DNA of 64,000 nucleotides from an uncultured Roseobacter sp. (GTDB lineage: Bacteria; Pseudomonadota; Alphaproteobacteria; Rhodobacterales; Rhodobacteraceae). The DNA lies in the NCBI RefSeq assembly GCF_947495275.1, contig NZ_CANLYL010000004.1, forward strand, positions 124,001 through 188,000. Direction: 5' to 3'. Shown here in pieces: positions 17,776-26,156 of this stretch. Both the position numbers and the translations under genes were made by a program. Within the stretch, counting starts at the first letter, position 1, and every line of letters starts with the position of its first letter. The notes beneath the pieces were generated by a model. That model searched no databases, had not been told where the DNA came from, and was given only the letters and a program-made list of their open reading frames with translations.

Positions 17776-18267
17776 ATGACTGAGCGACAGGTGCAGCTGC
17801 GATTGGGGACCGGCGCATTGATCGCGGCCCTGTTTCTGACCCTTTATGCCATTCCTGCATGGGTCTCATCGCCCAGCAATGTGGGCAATGTGATCCTGTC
17901 ACCGCTTTTTTGGCCTTATGCGCTGGCGGGCTTCACCGGGCTGACGGGTCTGGGGCTGGTGTTTTCCGGAATGCGCATGGCACCCGATGGTGCGCCCCTG
18001 GACGGCCCCGATGAGGATGCAAAGGCTGCCTGGATGCGGCTGGCGGGCATGGCGGTCATCATGGGGGTCACCATGTTCCTGCTGCCGCGCCTGGGCATGG
18101 TGCTGACCTCCATGCTGGTCTTTGCCGCGTCGGCCTTTCTGGTGCGCACAAGACATCCGGTCACCGCCTTGATCTGCGCGGTGATCATTCCGCTGGTGCT
18201 CTATGCGTTTTTTGCCCATGTGGCCGGGGTGGCAATCCCGCAGGGCAATTATCTGAGGCTGCCATGA
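17776..18267 (+). CDS. Tripartite tricarboxylate transporter small permease, TctB family
   Basis: A 163-residue membrane protein with four predicted helices (near residues 10-30, 44-66, 88-118 and 128-152), the usual size and layout of TctB. It follows the attenuator, and its stop overlaps the tctA start (ATGA). It supports the large permease TctA. Confidence 0.9.
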   Translation: MTERQVQLRLGTGALIAALFLTLYAIPAWVSSPSNVGNVILSPLFWPYALAGFTGLTGLGLVFSGMRMAPDGAPLDGPDEDAKAAWMRLAGMAVIMGVTMFLLPRLGMVLTSMLVFAASAFLVRTRHPVTALICAVIIPLVLYAFFAHVAGVAIPQGNYLRLP

Positions 18268-19778
18268 GCTTTCTCGACAGTCTCGCTGCAGGTCTCAGCC
18301 TTGTCGGCAACATCGAATCCTTTCTGGCGCTGTTTATCGGAGTGGCGGTTGGGGTTATTGGCGGTGCCATTCCGGGGATGTCGGCGACCATGGCCGTGGC
18401 GCTCACGCTGCCCTTCACCTTTGCGATGCAGCCCATTACCGGCATCCTGCTGCTCCTGGGTGTTTACAAGGGCGGGATATTCGGCGGCTCCATTCCCGCC
18501 ATCCTGATCAAGACACCGGGCACGCCCGCGTCATCGGCAACCATTCTGGACGGCTACCCGATGGCCGAAAAAGGTGAGGCGGGCCGCGCATTGGGCATGG
18601 CGCTTTGGGCGTCCTGCACGGCGGATGTCATCTCCAACCTGTCGCTGATCCTCTTTGCTGGCTGGCTGGCCTCTTTTGCGCTGAGTTTCGGCCCACCGGA
18701 ATTTTTCACGCTGATCCTGTTTTCACTCACGATCATCGCGGGTGTGTCGGGTGACAGCCTGTTGCGCGGCGCGCTCTCCGCGCTTCTGGGGCTCTTGCTG
18801 GCGACCATCGGGTTGGATCTGGTCTATGGCACCAACCGGTTTACCTTTGGCGATCCCAACATGATGGGCGGTCTCAATTTTATCGCTGTGCTGATCGGGC
18901 TTTTTGCGATCCCGGAAATTCTGGCGATGGTCTGGCATCCCACGGCACATGTCGGCAAGGCGCGCTCGCTGGGCAAGAACTGGGTCAGTTTCGCCGACTA
19001 CCGGCGCAGTTTCAAATCCATCGTGCGGGGCAGTTTCATCGGCGTTTTTCTGGGCTCAATCCCCGGCATCGGTGCTGCCCCATCGGCCTTTCTGAGCTAT
19101 TCCGAAGCGCGCCGTACGTCAAAAAACAAGGAGAATTTCGGCAAGGGAGAGATCGAGGGCGTCGCCGCTTCCGAGGCGGGCAACAATGGTGTGGCGGGCG
19201 CTACCCTGATCCCTTTGCTGGCGCTTGGTGTGCCGGGGGATGTGATCACAGCGATCATCATCGGGGCCTTCATGATCCACGGCCTGCAACCCGGGCCGAT
19301 GATGTTCATCCTCAACGTGGACATCATTTACGGTCTGTTCATCGGTCTGATCGTCAGTTCCGCCTTTTTGTTCCTGATCGGCTCGGTTGCCATCCGGGGG
19401 TTCAAATATGTGGCGGATATTCCCAAACGCATCCTGATCCCGGCGGTCCTTGTGCTGTGCATCTACGGCGTCTTTGCGGTGAACAACAATATCTTTGACG
19501 TGGGCGTGATGTTTGTCATGGGCTGGGTCGGCTATCTGATGGTGCGCTACCATATTCCTGCGGCCCCCTTCCTGATCGCCTTTATTCTGGGGCCCTTGCT
19601 GGAGGACAACTTCCGCCAGTCGATGCTGATGTCGGGCAGCGATCCGCTGATCCTGGTGCGCGGGCCCATCACCTGGTTTTTCTGGTCGCTTACGGTGCTG
19701 ACTGTGGTTGCCATCATTCGTGCCGGCGTCCGCGCGGTCAAAGGGGGTGCCTTGACGTCGGGAAACCTGGAAAACTGA
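18264..19778 (+). CDS. Tripartite tricarboxylate transporter large permease, TctA family
   Basis: A 504-residue membrane protein with about twelve helices. Family signatures include VGVIGGAIPGMSATMAVALT near the N terminus, GGSIPAILIKTPGTPAS, and the second-half repeat GVFLGSIPGIGAAPSAFLSY. It forms the transport channel of the TTT system. It is the last gene of the operon; a weak GC hairpin without a T run follows at about 19790. Confidence 0.93.
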   Translation: MSFLDSLAAGLSLVGNIESFLALFIGVAVGVIGGAIPGMSATMAVALTLPFTFAMQPITGILLLLGVYKGGIFGGSIPAILIKTPGTPASSATILDGYPMAEKGEAGRALGMALWASCTADVISNLSLILFAGWLASFALSFGPPEFFTLILFSLTIIAGVSGDSLLRGALSALLGLLLATIGLDLVYGTNRFTFGDPNMMGGLNFIAVLIGLFAIPEILAMVWHPTAHVGKARSLGKNWVSFADYRRSFKSIVRGSFIGVFLGSIPGIGAAPSAFLSYSEARRTSKNKENFGKGEIEGVAASEAGNNGVAGATLIPLLALGVPGDVITAIIIGAFMIHGLQPGPMMFILNVDIIYGLFIGLIVSSAFLFLIGSVAIRGFKYVADIPKRILIPAVLVLCIYGVFAVNNNIFDVGVMFVMGWVGYLMVRYHIPAAPFLIAFILGPLLEDNFRQSMLMSGSDPLILVRGPITWFFWSLTVLTVVAIIRAGVRAVKGGALTSGNLEN

Positions 19779-20022
19779 TGGTTGCCCCGGTGTTGCGGGG
19801 ACCGGACAGGCCATCATCCAAGAAAACCAACGTGTTAATGGGCTCATCACCACTGACGTCAGAAAACAACAAATGCGGGAAATTCACCGTTTTCGCATGA
19901 TCTGGGCAAATTGTGATTTGGCTTGCTAAGTTGATTTGTCGCACCTTGCGGTGACATAACTCGAAGAACGTCCAAAACGTCCCAGCAGTGCGGCGAATGC
20001 CAAAGCAAGGAAGAAGATCCCT

Positions 20023-21633
20023 ATGACCCCAACACCCGTTGCGACCTTGAGCACTTTGCCTGACCGTGATCCACAATATGCAATTATAGGCGAAGTCGAT
20101 CTGGTGGTCGTGCGGTTTGACGAGGAGGTGTCGGTTTTCTACGGACGATGTCTGCACCGAGGGGCGCTGATGGCGGACGGCCACGTGCGCGGCAAGGATC
20201 TGATCTGCGGGGTGCATGATTGGGACTACCGGCTCGACAGCGGTGTGTCGTCTTATGCCAACGACGAGGCATTGCCAAAGTTCAAATCCTGGATCGAAGA
20301 TGGCGAGGTTATGGTTGATGCGGATGAGATCAACCAATGGGGGTATGACAATCCGCAACCCTATAACCGGGACGCCTATCTTGGTCTTTATGCCGACCCC
20401 AGCCATGGCGATACTGGTGAGCCCTATACCGGGTTGATCCAGCAATATGCGCGGGACGGTCTCAGCAAGACCGGCCATCACGGTGTGGTGGACGCCATGG
20501 GTGTGTTGCGCGCGGAACTGCCTGATTGGGATGACATCCAGCTTCTGACAGCGCAATTGGCCAAGGCACCGCTGCTGGATGATGAACCGGTGGGCACCGA
20601 TGTGGTGATCGGGCCCAACGCACAAAAACCGCTACGCCTGAAAATCCCTCTCTTTGTCTCGGACATGTCTTTCGGGGCCTTGTCGGAACCGGCCAAGGTG
20701 GCGCTGGCGATGGGTGCTGAAATGGCCGGGACGGGCATCTGTTCCGGTGAGGGCGGCATGTTGCCCGAAGAGCAGGAAGCCAATTCGCGCTACTTCTACG
20801 AACTGGCCTCCGCGCGCTTCGGGTTCAGCTGGGACAAGCTGGACAAGGTGCAGGCGTTTCACTTCAAGGGCGGGCAGGGGGCCAAAACCGGCACCGGCGG
20901 CCATCTGCCGGGGGCCAAGGTCAAAGGCAAGATCGCCAAGGTGCGCAGCCTCGACGAAGGGCAGGACGCCATTTCGCCGCCGCGCTTTCCCGATTGGACC
21001 GACCCCGCACAGATCAAGGATTTTGCCGATGAGGTGCGCGACCGGACGGGGGGTATTCCCATAGGCTACAAGCTCAGCGCGCAACATATCGAAAAGGACA
21101 TAGACGCCGCCCTTCAGGTGGGTGTCGATTACATCATCCTTGACGGGCGCGGGGGCGGCACCGGGGCGGCACCGGTGATTTTCCGCGACAATATCTCCGT
21201 CCCGACGATCCCGGCGCTGGCCCGCGCGCGGGCGCATCTCGACAGGCTGGAGCGCAACGACGTCTCGCTGGTCATCACCGGGGGCTTGCGCAAACCGGCG
21301 GATTTCATCAAGGCGATGGCATTGGGGGCGGATGCGATTGCACTCTCCAATTCTGCGATGCAGGCTATTGGCTGTCTGGCCATGCGCGCGTGCCATACCA
21401 ATAACTGCCCGGTGGGGATCGCGACGCAGAAACCGCATCTGGTCAGCCGGATCATCGTGGATAAATCAGCGCGGCAACTGGCCAATTTCTTTGACGCTTC
21501 GGTGGAACTGATGCAAGTGATGGCGCGCGCCTGCGGGCACACCCATCTGTCGCAATTCACCCACAGCGATCTGACCACCTGGAAGAAGGACATGGCCGAA
21601 ATCTCCGGGGTTGCCTTTGGAGGTGCCGCATGA
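20023..21633 (+). CDS. Rieske domain fused to FMN-binding glutamate-synthase-like domain
   Basis: A 536-residue cytoplasmic protein. Residues 15-95 are a Rieske-type [2Fe-2S] domain with Cys43/His45 and Cys62/His65 (CLH, 16 residues, CGVH). The rest is a glutamate-synthase central/FMN domain: VSDMSFGALSEPAKVALAMG, then FHFKGGQGAKTGTGGHLPG, the FMN loop DGRGGGTGAAP, and a [3Fe-4S] motif of Cys451/Cys457/Cys462 (CHTNNCPVGIATQ). No glutaminase domain is present, so it is not an ordinary GltB. Related stand-alone domains occur in methylamine metabolism (N-methylglutamate synthase). First gene of a tight six-gene operon. The Rieske fusion suggests electrons enter or leave through a ferredoxin-like path; the substrate is unknown. 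Confidence 0.88.
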   Translation: MTPTPVATLSTLPDRDPQYAIIGEVDLVVVRFDEEVSVFYGRCLHRGALMADGHVRGKDLICGVHDWDYRLDSGVSSYANDEALPKFKSWIEDGEVMVDADEINQWGYDNPQPYNRDAYLGLYADPSHGDTGEPYTGLIQQYARDGLSKTGHHGVVDAMGVLRAELPDWDDIQLLTAQLAKAPLLDDEPVGTDVVIGPNAQKPLRLKIPLFVSDMSFGALSEPAKVALAMGAEMAGTGICSGEGGMLPEEQEANSRYFYELASARFGFSWDKLDKVQAFHFKGGQGAKTGTGGHLPGAKVKGKIAKVRSLDEGQDAISPPRFPDWTDPAQIKDFADEVRDRTGGIPIGYKLSAQHIEKDIDAALQVGVDYIILDGRGGGTGAAPVIFRDNISVPTIPALARARAHLDRLERNDVSLVITGGLRKPADFIKAMALGADAIALSNSAMQAIGCLAMRACHTNNCPVGIATQKPHLVSRIIVDKSARQLANFFDASVELMQVMARACGHTHLSQFTHSDLTTWKKDMAEISGVAFGGAA

Positions 21634-22007
21634 ACCAGGCGGAAATCATCCTGATGGGTCTGCGCATTTGGGGGACCATCGGGGCGCTGGTCGCGGCGGT
21701 CTTTCTGACCTTCGGCATGGACCGCATCGACGAGGATGCACAGGACGCCTATATTTTCCGGCCGCTGTTGATCCCCGGCATTCTGGCCATCTGGCCGCTG
21801 GTGCTCTGGCGCTGGTATCTCTACGAGACCGGCCGCGAGGTCTGGGCGCGCCGCTATGACCCGCCGCGCAAGGCGCATTTTGCCGTCGGGTGGATATTGC
21901 CCATCGGCATCTGCGCGATCATCGTCACCGGGCTCAGCATCCGCCAGCAATGGCCTGCAGAGATCGCCCCCGAACGCCTGTCGGCCCCGACGGAGGTCAG
22001 CCAATGA
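21630..22007 (+). CDS. Small membrane protein of the Rieske/FMN/ThDP operon
   Basis: A 125-residue protein with three predicted membrane helices (near residues 9-29, 46-62 and 84-102) and a hydrophilic C terminus. It overlaps both neighbours by ATGA. I recognise no family. A cytoplasmic basic loop (YETGREVWARRYDPPRKAHF) lies between helices 2 and 3. It is probably an accessory or anchoring subunit of the membrane part encoded next. Confidence 0.75.
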   Translation: MNQAEIILMGLRIWGTIGALVAAVFLTFGMDRIDEDAQDAYIFRPLLIPGILAIWPLVLWRWYLYETGREVWARRYDPPRKAHFAVGWILPIGICAIIVTGLSIRQQWPAEIAPERLSAPTEVSQ

Positions 22008-23065
22008 GCGTCAAATACACCCCCGTTCAATGGAACAACAACAAATACATCTACGACGCGGTGATGCTGCTGGGCGTGGCGCTGTTTCTCTATGTTTTCC
22101 TCTATGCCTCGCCGGGCATTCTAAGCCATGAGCGCCCGATCAACCCGCAGGTTCACAACGCGCGCGCCTTTGGGGCCTGTGCTTTCACCATGCTCACAGT
22201 GATCCTGTGCATCGGCCCGCTTGCGCGGCTGGACAAACGGTTTTTGCCGCTGCTCTACAACCGTCGCCATTTCGGGGTGATGACGGTCTTTGTGGCGATC
22301 ACCCATGCGGGGTATATTCTGGACTGGTATTTCGCCTTTTCGATGTCGGATAAATACGAAGCCCTGCTTTTTGCCAACACCAGCTATGGCCAGCTTTCGG
22401 GTTTCCCCTTTGAAGTTTTTGGCATTTTTGCGCTGATCGTGCTGATCGTGCTGGCGGCCACAAGTCATGATTTCTGGATGAAATTCCTCAGCCCGCCGGT
22501 GTGGAAGCGCATTCATTACCTCATCTATCCGGCCTATCTGTCGGTTGTCGCCCATGTGTCGCTGGGGATATTGCAGGACCAGCAGAACCACGTCTTTACG
22601 GTGATTTTCATTGGTGGGGCGGCGGCGGTCGGCATTCTGCACTTGCTGGCAGCGCTGCATGAACGCCGGGCAGACCAGATGCTGGCGGCTGATGCCGGGG
22701 CCTGGGTGCCGGTTTGCGAAGTCACCGAGATGACCGAAGGCTTCGCCAAGATCAAGCTTTTGGCAAATGGCGAGCGTGTGGCGGTCTATCTCAACGACGG
22801 GACCCTCAGCGCCATCTCCAACGCCTGTGCGCATCAAAACGGCCCGCTCGGCGAAGGCAAAATTATTGATTGTCTGGTGACCTGCCCATGGCACGGGTTT
22901 CAATACGAGGTGTCCTCTGGCCGGTCGCCTGCGCCTTTCACCGAGATGGTGCCGACCTACAACCTCAAACTCGAAGGAACCAAGGTCTTGGTTGATCCTA
23001 AGGCAAATCCGCCCGGCACCTATGTCGAACCGCTGGTGGCCCCCAAGCAGGAGGCGGTGGCATGA
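22004..23065 (+). CDS. Ferric-reductase-like membrane protein fused to a Rieske domain
   Basis: A 353-residue protein. Residues 15-220 hold about six membrane helices of the ferric-reductase-like (b-type haem) fold, with candidate haem-ligand histidines at 101, 171 and 184 in HAGYILDWYF and HYLIYPAYLSVVAHVSLG. Residues 235-330 are a Rieske domain with Cys275/His277 and Cys294/His297 (CAH, 16 residues, CPWH). A Rieske domain takes the place of the FAD/NAD module found in ferric and NADPH oxidases. It would link the membrane haems to soluble electron carriers. The start is the ATG overlapping the previous stop; upstream sequence in this frame is a shadow. Confidence 0.85.
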   Translation: MSVKYTPVQWNNNKYIYDAVMLLGVALFLYVFLYASPGILSHERPINPQVHNARAFGACAFTMLTVILCIGPLARLDKRFLPLLYNRRHFGVMTVFVAITHAGYILDWYFAFSMSDKYEALLFANTSYGQLSGFPFEVFGIFALIVLIVLAATSHDFWMKFLSPPVWKRIHYLIYPAYLSVVAHVSLGILQDQQNHVFTVIFIGGAAAVGILHLLAALHERRADQMLAADAGAWVPVCEVTEMTEGFAKIKLLANGERVAVYLNDGTLSAISNACAHQNGPLGEGKIIDCLVTCPWHGFQYEVSSGRSPAPFTEMVPTYNLKLEGTKVLVDPKANPPGTYVEPLVAPKQEAVA

Positions 23066-23823
23066 GTGACAAACACGCACCGTTTTTTGTGGGATACCTG
23101 CCTGTGCCGGGTCCGTTGCGCGGTATCTTGCTGGCTGTCTGCGTGTTGTTCATCTCCGGGCTGGCGGGTTTCGGTCTGGCGCTTGGGGTGGCGCAGGACG
23201 ATCCGGGCGATGGCGCGTTCCGGTTCGACTACGGTCGTCAGACGGTAACCGGCGTTGTGGAATTGACGCCCTATCCGCTGCTGCGCGTGACCGAAGGCAA
23301 CGACCGGATCAAAGCAGGCCATACGCTGATGCTGGCTGGGCAGGGCAAGAATAGCGTCGAAAACCGCGCGATTCCGCTGGAGGGGAAACTGGCCAAGGTG
23401 TCCGGTGTCATTCTGCAACGCGGTGATCTCGACATGTTGCAGTTGCGCGGCGGGCGCAACGGGCTGGGCCCGGTGGAGGGTGCGGCCCCTGAACTGGTGA
23501 CCGAACCTCTGGGCCGCTGGAAGCTGGCAGGAGAGATTTGCGATGGCAAATGCCTTGCGGGCGCCATGCGTCCCGGGCGTGGGCTGGCGCATAAAGCCTG
23601 CGCCAACCTCTGCCTGATTGGCGGCGTGCCGCCGGTTTTTGTCTCGACGCAGCCGGTGGAAGGGTCGGAGTTTCTGCTGATCACTGGCCCTGACGGCGGC
23701 CCGCTGCCCCAAGGCGCCTATGACTATGTGGCGCAGTTTGTCTCTCTGGAGGGGGACGTGGAGCGGCGCGGCGATTTGCTGGTGCTGCGCCTGGACCCCG
23801 AGACGCTGGAGGTACTGGAATAA
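23062..23823 (+). CDS. Membrane-anchored protein with a conserved-looking Cys/His motif
   Basis: A 253-residue protein with one N-terminal membrane helix (near residues 20-42) and a large soluble domain, probably periplasmic. The striking part is CDGKCLAGAMRPGRG, then HKACANLCLIGGVPPVF, which gives four cysteines and a histidine in C-x3-C and HK-x-C-x3-C arrangement around residues 155-185. Such a set could bind a metal or an iron-sulfur cluster or form redox disulfides. The motif is not CxxCH, so it is not a c-type cytochrome. It overlaps both neighbours, so it belongs to the same complex or pathway. Function unknown. Confidence 0.75.
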   Translation: MSDKHAPFFVGYLPVPGPLRGILLAVCVLFISGLAGFGLALGVAQDDPGDGAFRFDYGRQTVTGVVELTPYPLLRVTEGNDRIKAGHTLMLAGQGKNSVENRAIPLEGKLAKVSGVILQRGDLDMLQLRGGRNGLGPVEGAAPELVTEPLGRWKLAGEICDGKCLAGAMRPGRGLAHKACANLCLIGGVPPVFVSTQPVEGSEFLLITGPDGGPLPQGAYDYVAQFVSLEGDVERRGDLLVLRLDPETLEVLE

Positions 23824-24107
23824 TGCGCCGTGCTTTCATGATTGTCATCGTCGCACTCCTCGCCCTGATCATGTTTTACCTGTCGCGTTTCTGGATTCTG
23901 TCGCTTTGGTCGCGGGACGGGTTGTTCGGGCAACAGGCACTGCGGCCACAGGGGGATCTGCTCAGCGTCTGGCTGCGCGGCACCGACGCGGCTCCGTTTG
24001 AGCTGCTGATCTGGGCGCTGGGGTGTTTCGCCGTGCTGACCCTTGCCCAGAAACTCTATGACTATTTCACGACGCCAACCGATGCAGGAGAACCCAATGA
24101 CGGATGA
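23823..24107 (+). CDS. Small two-helix membrane protein
   Basis: A 94-residue protein with two predicted membrane helices (residues 5-27 and 58-78) joined by a short polar segment. Its ATG shares one base with the previous TAA, and its last eleven bases overlap the next start. No family recognised. It is probably a structural subunit of the membrane redox complex of this operon. Confidence 0.7.
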   Translation: MRRAFMIVIVALLALIMFYLSRFWILSLWSRDGLFGQQALRPQGDLLSVWLRGTDAAPFELLIWALGCFAVLTLAQKLYDYFTTPTDAGEPNDG

Positions 24108-26076
24108 AACCCTTGACTGGATCAGTGTTGGCCATATCGACGATCTCCCCGAAGGGCGGGTAAAAACCGTCACAGCGCGCACAACATCGGTCTGTCTGGT
24201 GCATTTCGACGGCCAATGGGCAGCGATGAACAACCATTGCCCGCACCAGCGCGGCCCTCTGGGCGAAGGCTCCATCGAAAAAGGCATTGACGACAAATGC
24301 TGGATTCGCTGCCCCTGGCATGGGTGGGATTTTGACCCTTTGACCGGCAAACCGCCGGGAGGACATGAAGACACCGGTCAGCAGATGTATCCGGTGGACA
24401 TCCGCGATGGCGAGATTTTTGTGGGCATCGTGCCAGAGCCGCCGCACGAACGCACAGTCACGGATGTGATGGTGGAAACCCTGTCGAACTGGGGTGTGCA
24501 ATCGGTTTTCGGCATGGTGGGGCATTCCAATCTGGGTCTGTCCGATGCGATCCGGCTGGCGGTGGGTGACGGGCGGATGAAATATTTCGGCATCCGTCAC
24601 GAAGGGGCGGCGGCCTTTGCCGCATCCGCCTATGGCAAGCTGACCGGAACGCCTGCGGCCTGTCTGACCATTGCAGGACCGGGGGCCACCAACCTGCTCA
24701 CCGGTCTGTGGGATGCCAAGGTGGACCGCGCGCCGGTGCTGGCGCTGACCGGTCAGGTGCAGACCCAGGTAATGGGGCCGGGGGCGTTTCAGGACATTGA
24801 TCTTTTGTCCGCGTTTCAGGCTGTGACCAGTTTCTCGCAGCCGGTTCTGGGCAGCTCCAACCACGCGGAACTGGCCGCCCTTGCCTGCAAGACCGCAATT
24901 GTTGAACAGAATGTGGCCCATCTGATTTTCCCTGACGATGTGCAAACCAACCCCTCTGACCAACCGGCGAGCGCTCCGGAGGGCCGTGTGACAGCCGCGC
25001 CGGTGATCCCGGCCCAAAGTGAGATCGACAAGGCCGCCGCGAAAATCAAAAGTGCGAAACGTCCGATCATTGTTGTGGGTCACGGGGCCTATCCGGTGCG
25101 CGATGAGATCGCGGCGCTGGCCGAAAACCTTGGCACACCCGTGCTGACGACCTTCAAGGCAAAGGGGCTTCTGCCCGATGATCACAAATGTGCGGGCGGG
25201 GTGCTGGGGCGGTCCGGGACGCCGATTGCAAGCTGGTTCATGAACGAAGCGGACCTGATCATCGCTCTGGGCACCAGCTTCTCCAACCACACGGGTATCG
25301 AGCGCAGCAAGGAGATCATTCAGGTCGATCACGAACGCATGCAGCTGGGCAAGTTCCACCCCGTCGCCCTGCCGATCTGGGGCGATGTGGGCGCGTTTTG
25401 TGACGCCATCGGGCGCACCGATTGTCATAATTCTCAGGCGGATGATCAGATCACCGAACTGGCCGACCGCTGGGACATCTGGCGGCGCGAAAAACAGCAG
25501 CGCCTGCAAGAGGATCTGGGCCGTGGTATCCATTCCTTTGCCATCTTCGAAACCCTCGGGCGGCTGGTGCCTGACAACACGATCTTTGCGGTGGATGTGG
25601 GCAACAACACCTATTCCTTTGGCCGCTATCTGGAGACCAAGGGGAGCCAGCGGGTGCTGATGTCGGGCTATCTCGGCTCCATCGGGTTCGGGCTACCTGC
25701 TGCGATGGGGGCTTGGGCCGCCACACAGGACAAAGAGGGTCTCAAAGGCTGCAAGGTTGTGTCGATCTCCGGCGATGGTGGTTTTGGCCAATACCCGATG
25801 GAATTCACCACGGCGGTCAAATACGGCATGGATATCACCCATATCCTTCTCCATAACGGCGAGCTCGGCAAAATCTCCAAGGAACAGCGCTCCGGTGAAT
25901 GGCCGGTCTGGGAGACCGATCTGCAAAATCCCGGCTTTGCCGCTTTTGCCCGGCTTTGCGGCGGCCACGGCGTCAAAGTGACCGAGGCGGGCGATATCGA
26001 GGCCGCCATCCGCGATGCGCTGGATCACAAGGGCCCGGCACTTGTGGAAATCATGACAGATGCGGAATTGGTCTGA
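24097..26076 (+). CDS. Rieske domain fused to ThDP-dependent (pyruvate-oxidase/acetolactate-synthase-like) enzyme
   Basis: A 659-residue fusion. Residues 8-112 are a Rieske domain with Cys48/His50 and Cys72/His75 (CPH, 21 residues, CPWH). Residues 120-659 are a complete ThDP enzyme of the PoxB/IlvB superfamily. The cofactor-activating Glu169 sits in GIRHEGAAAFAASAYGK, TIAGPGATNLLTGLWDA follows, and the GDG motif at 559 has its Asn at 587 (GDG-x25-N). The ATG at 24097 has AGGAG upstream; earlier ATGs in frame are less likely. A [2Fe-2S] domain on a 2-oxoacid-cleaving ThDP enzyme suggests that the hydroxyalkyl-ThDP intermediate is oxidised by one-electron transfer. The substrate is not evident. 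Confidence 0.87.
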   Translation: MTDETLDWISVGHIDDLPEGRVKTVTARTTSVCLVHFDGQWAAMNNHCPHQRGPLGEGSIEKGIDDKCWIRCPWHGWDFDPLTGKPPGGHEDTGQQMYPVDIRDGEIFVGIVPEPPHERTVTDVMVETLSNWGVQSVFGMVGHSNLGLSDAIRLAVGDGRMKYFGIRHEGAAAFAASAYGKLTGTPAACLTIAGPGATNLLTGLWDAKVDRAPVLALTGQVQTQVMGPGAFQDIDLLSAFQAVTSFSQPVLGSSNHAELAALACKTAIVEQNVAHLIFPDDVQTNPSDQPASAPEGRVTAAPVIPAQSEIDKAAAKIKSAKRPIIVVGHGAYPVRDEIAALAENLGTPVLTTFKAKGLLPDDHKCAGGVLGRSGTPIASWFMNEADLIIALGTSFSNHTGIERSKEIIQVDHERMQLGKFHPVALPIWGDVGAFCDAIGRTDCHNSQADDQITELADRWDIWRREKQQRLQEDLGRGIHSFAIFETLGRLVPDNTIFAVDVGNNTYSFGRYLETKGSQRVLMSGYLGSIGFGLPAAMGAWAATQDKEGLKGCKVVSISGDGGFGQYPMEFTTAVKYGMDITHILLHNGELGKISKEQRSGEWPVWETDLQNPGFAAFARLCGGHGVKVTEAGDIEAAIRDALDHKGPALVEIMTDAELV

Positions 26077-26156
26077 CCCGATTGCGCAAGGCACAGGCAT
26101 GTCCTAGGACGGTGCAACTGAGATTTGAACGCGTGGCACATGCACCGGCCTGACAT

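Noticed and set aside
19779-20022. Terminator or small gene after tctA
   Set aside because: A five-pair CCCCG/CGGGG stem without a T run is too weak, and no open frame with a ribosome-binding site is present in the 244-base gap.
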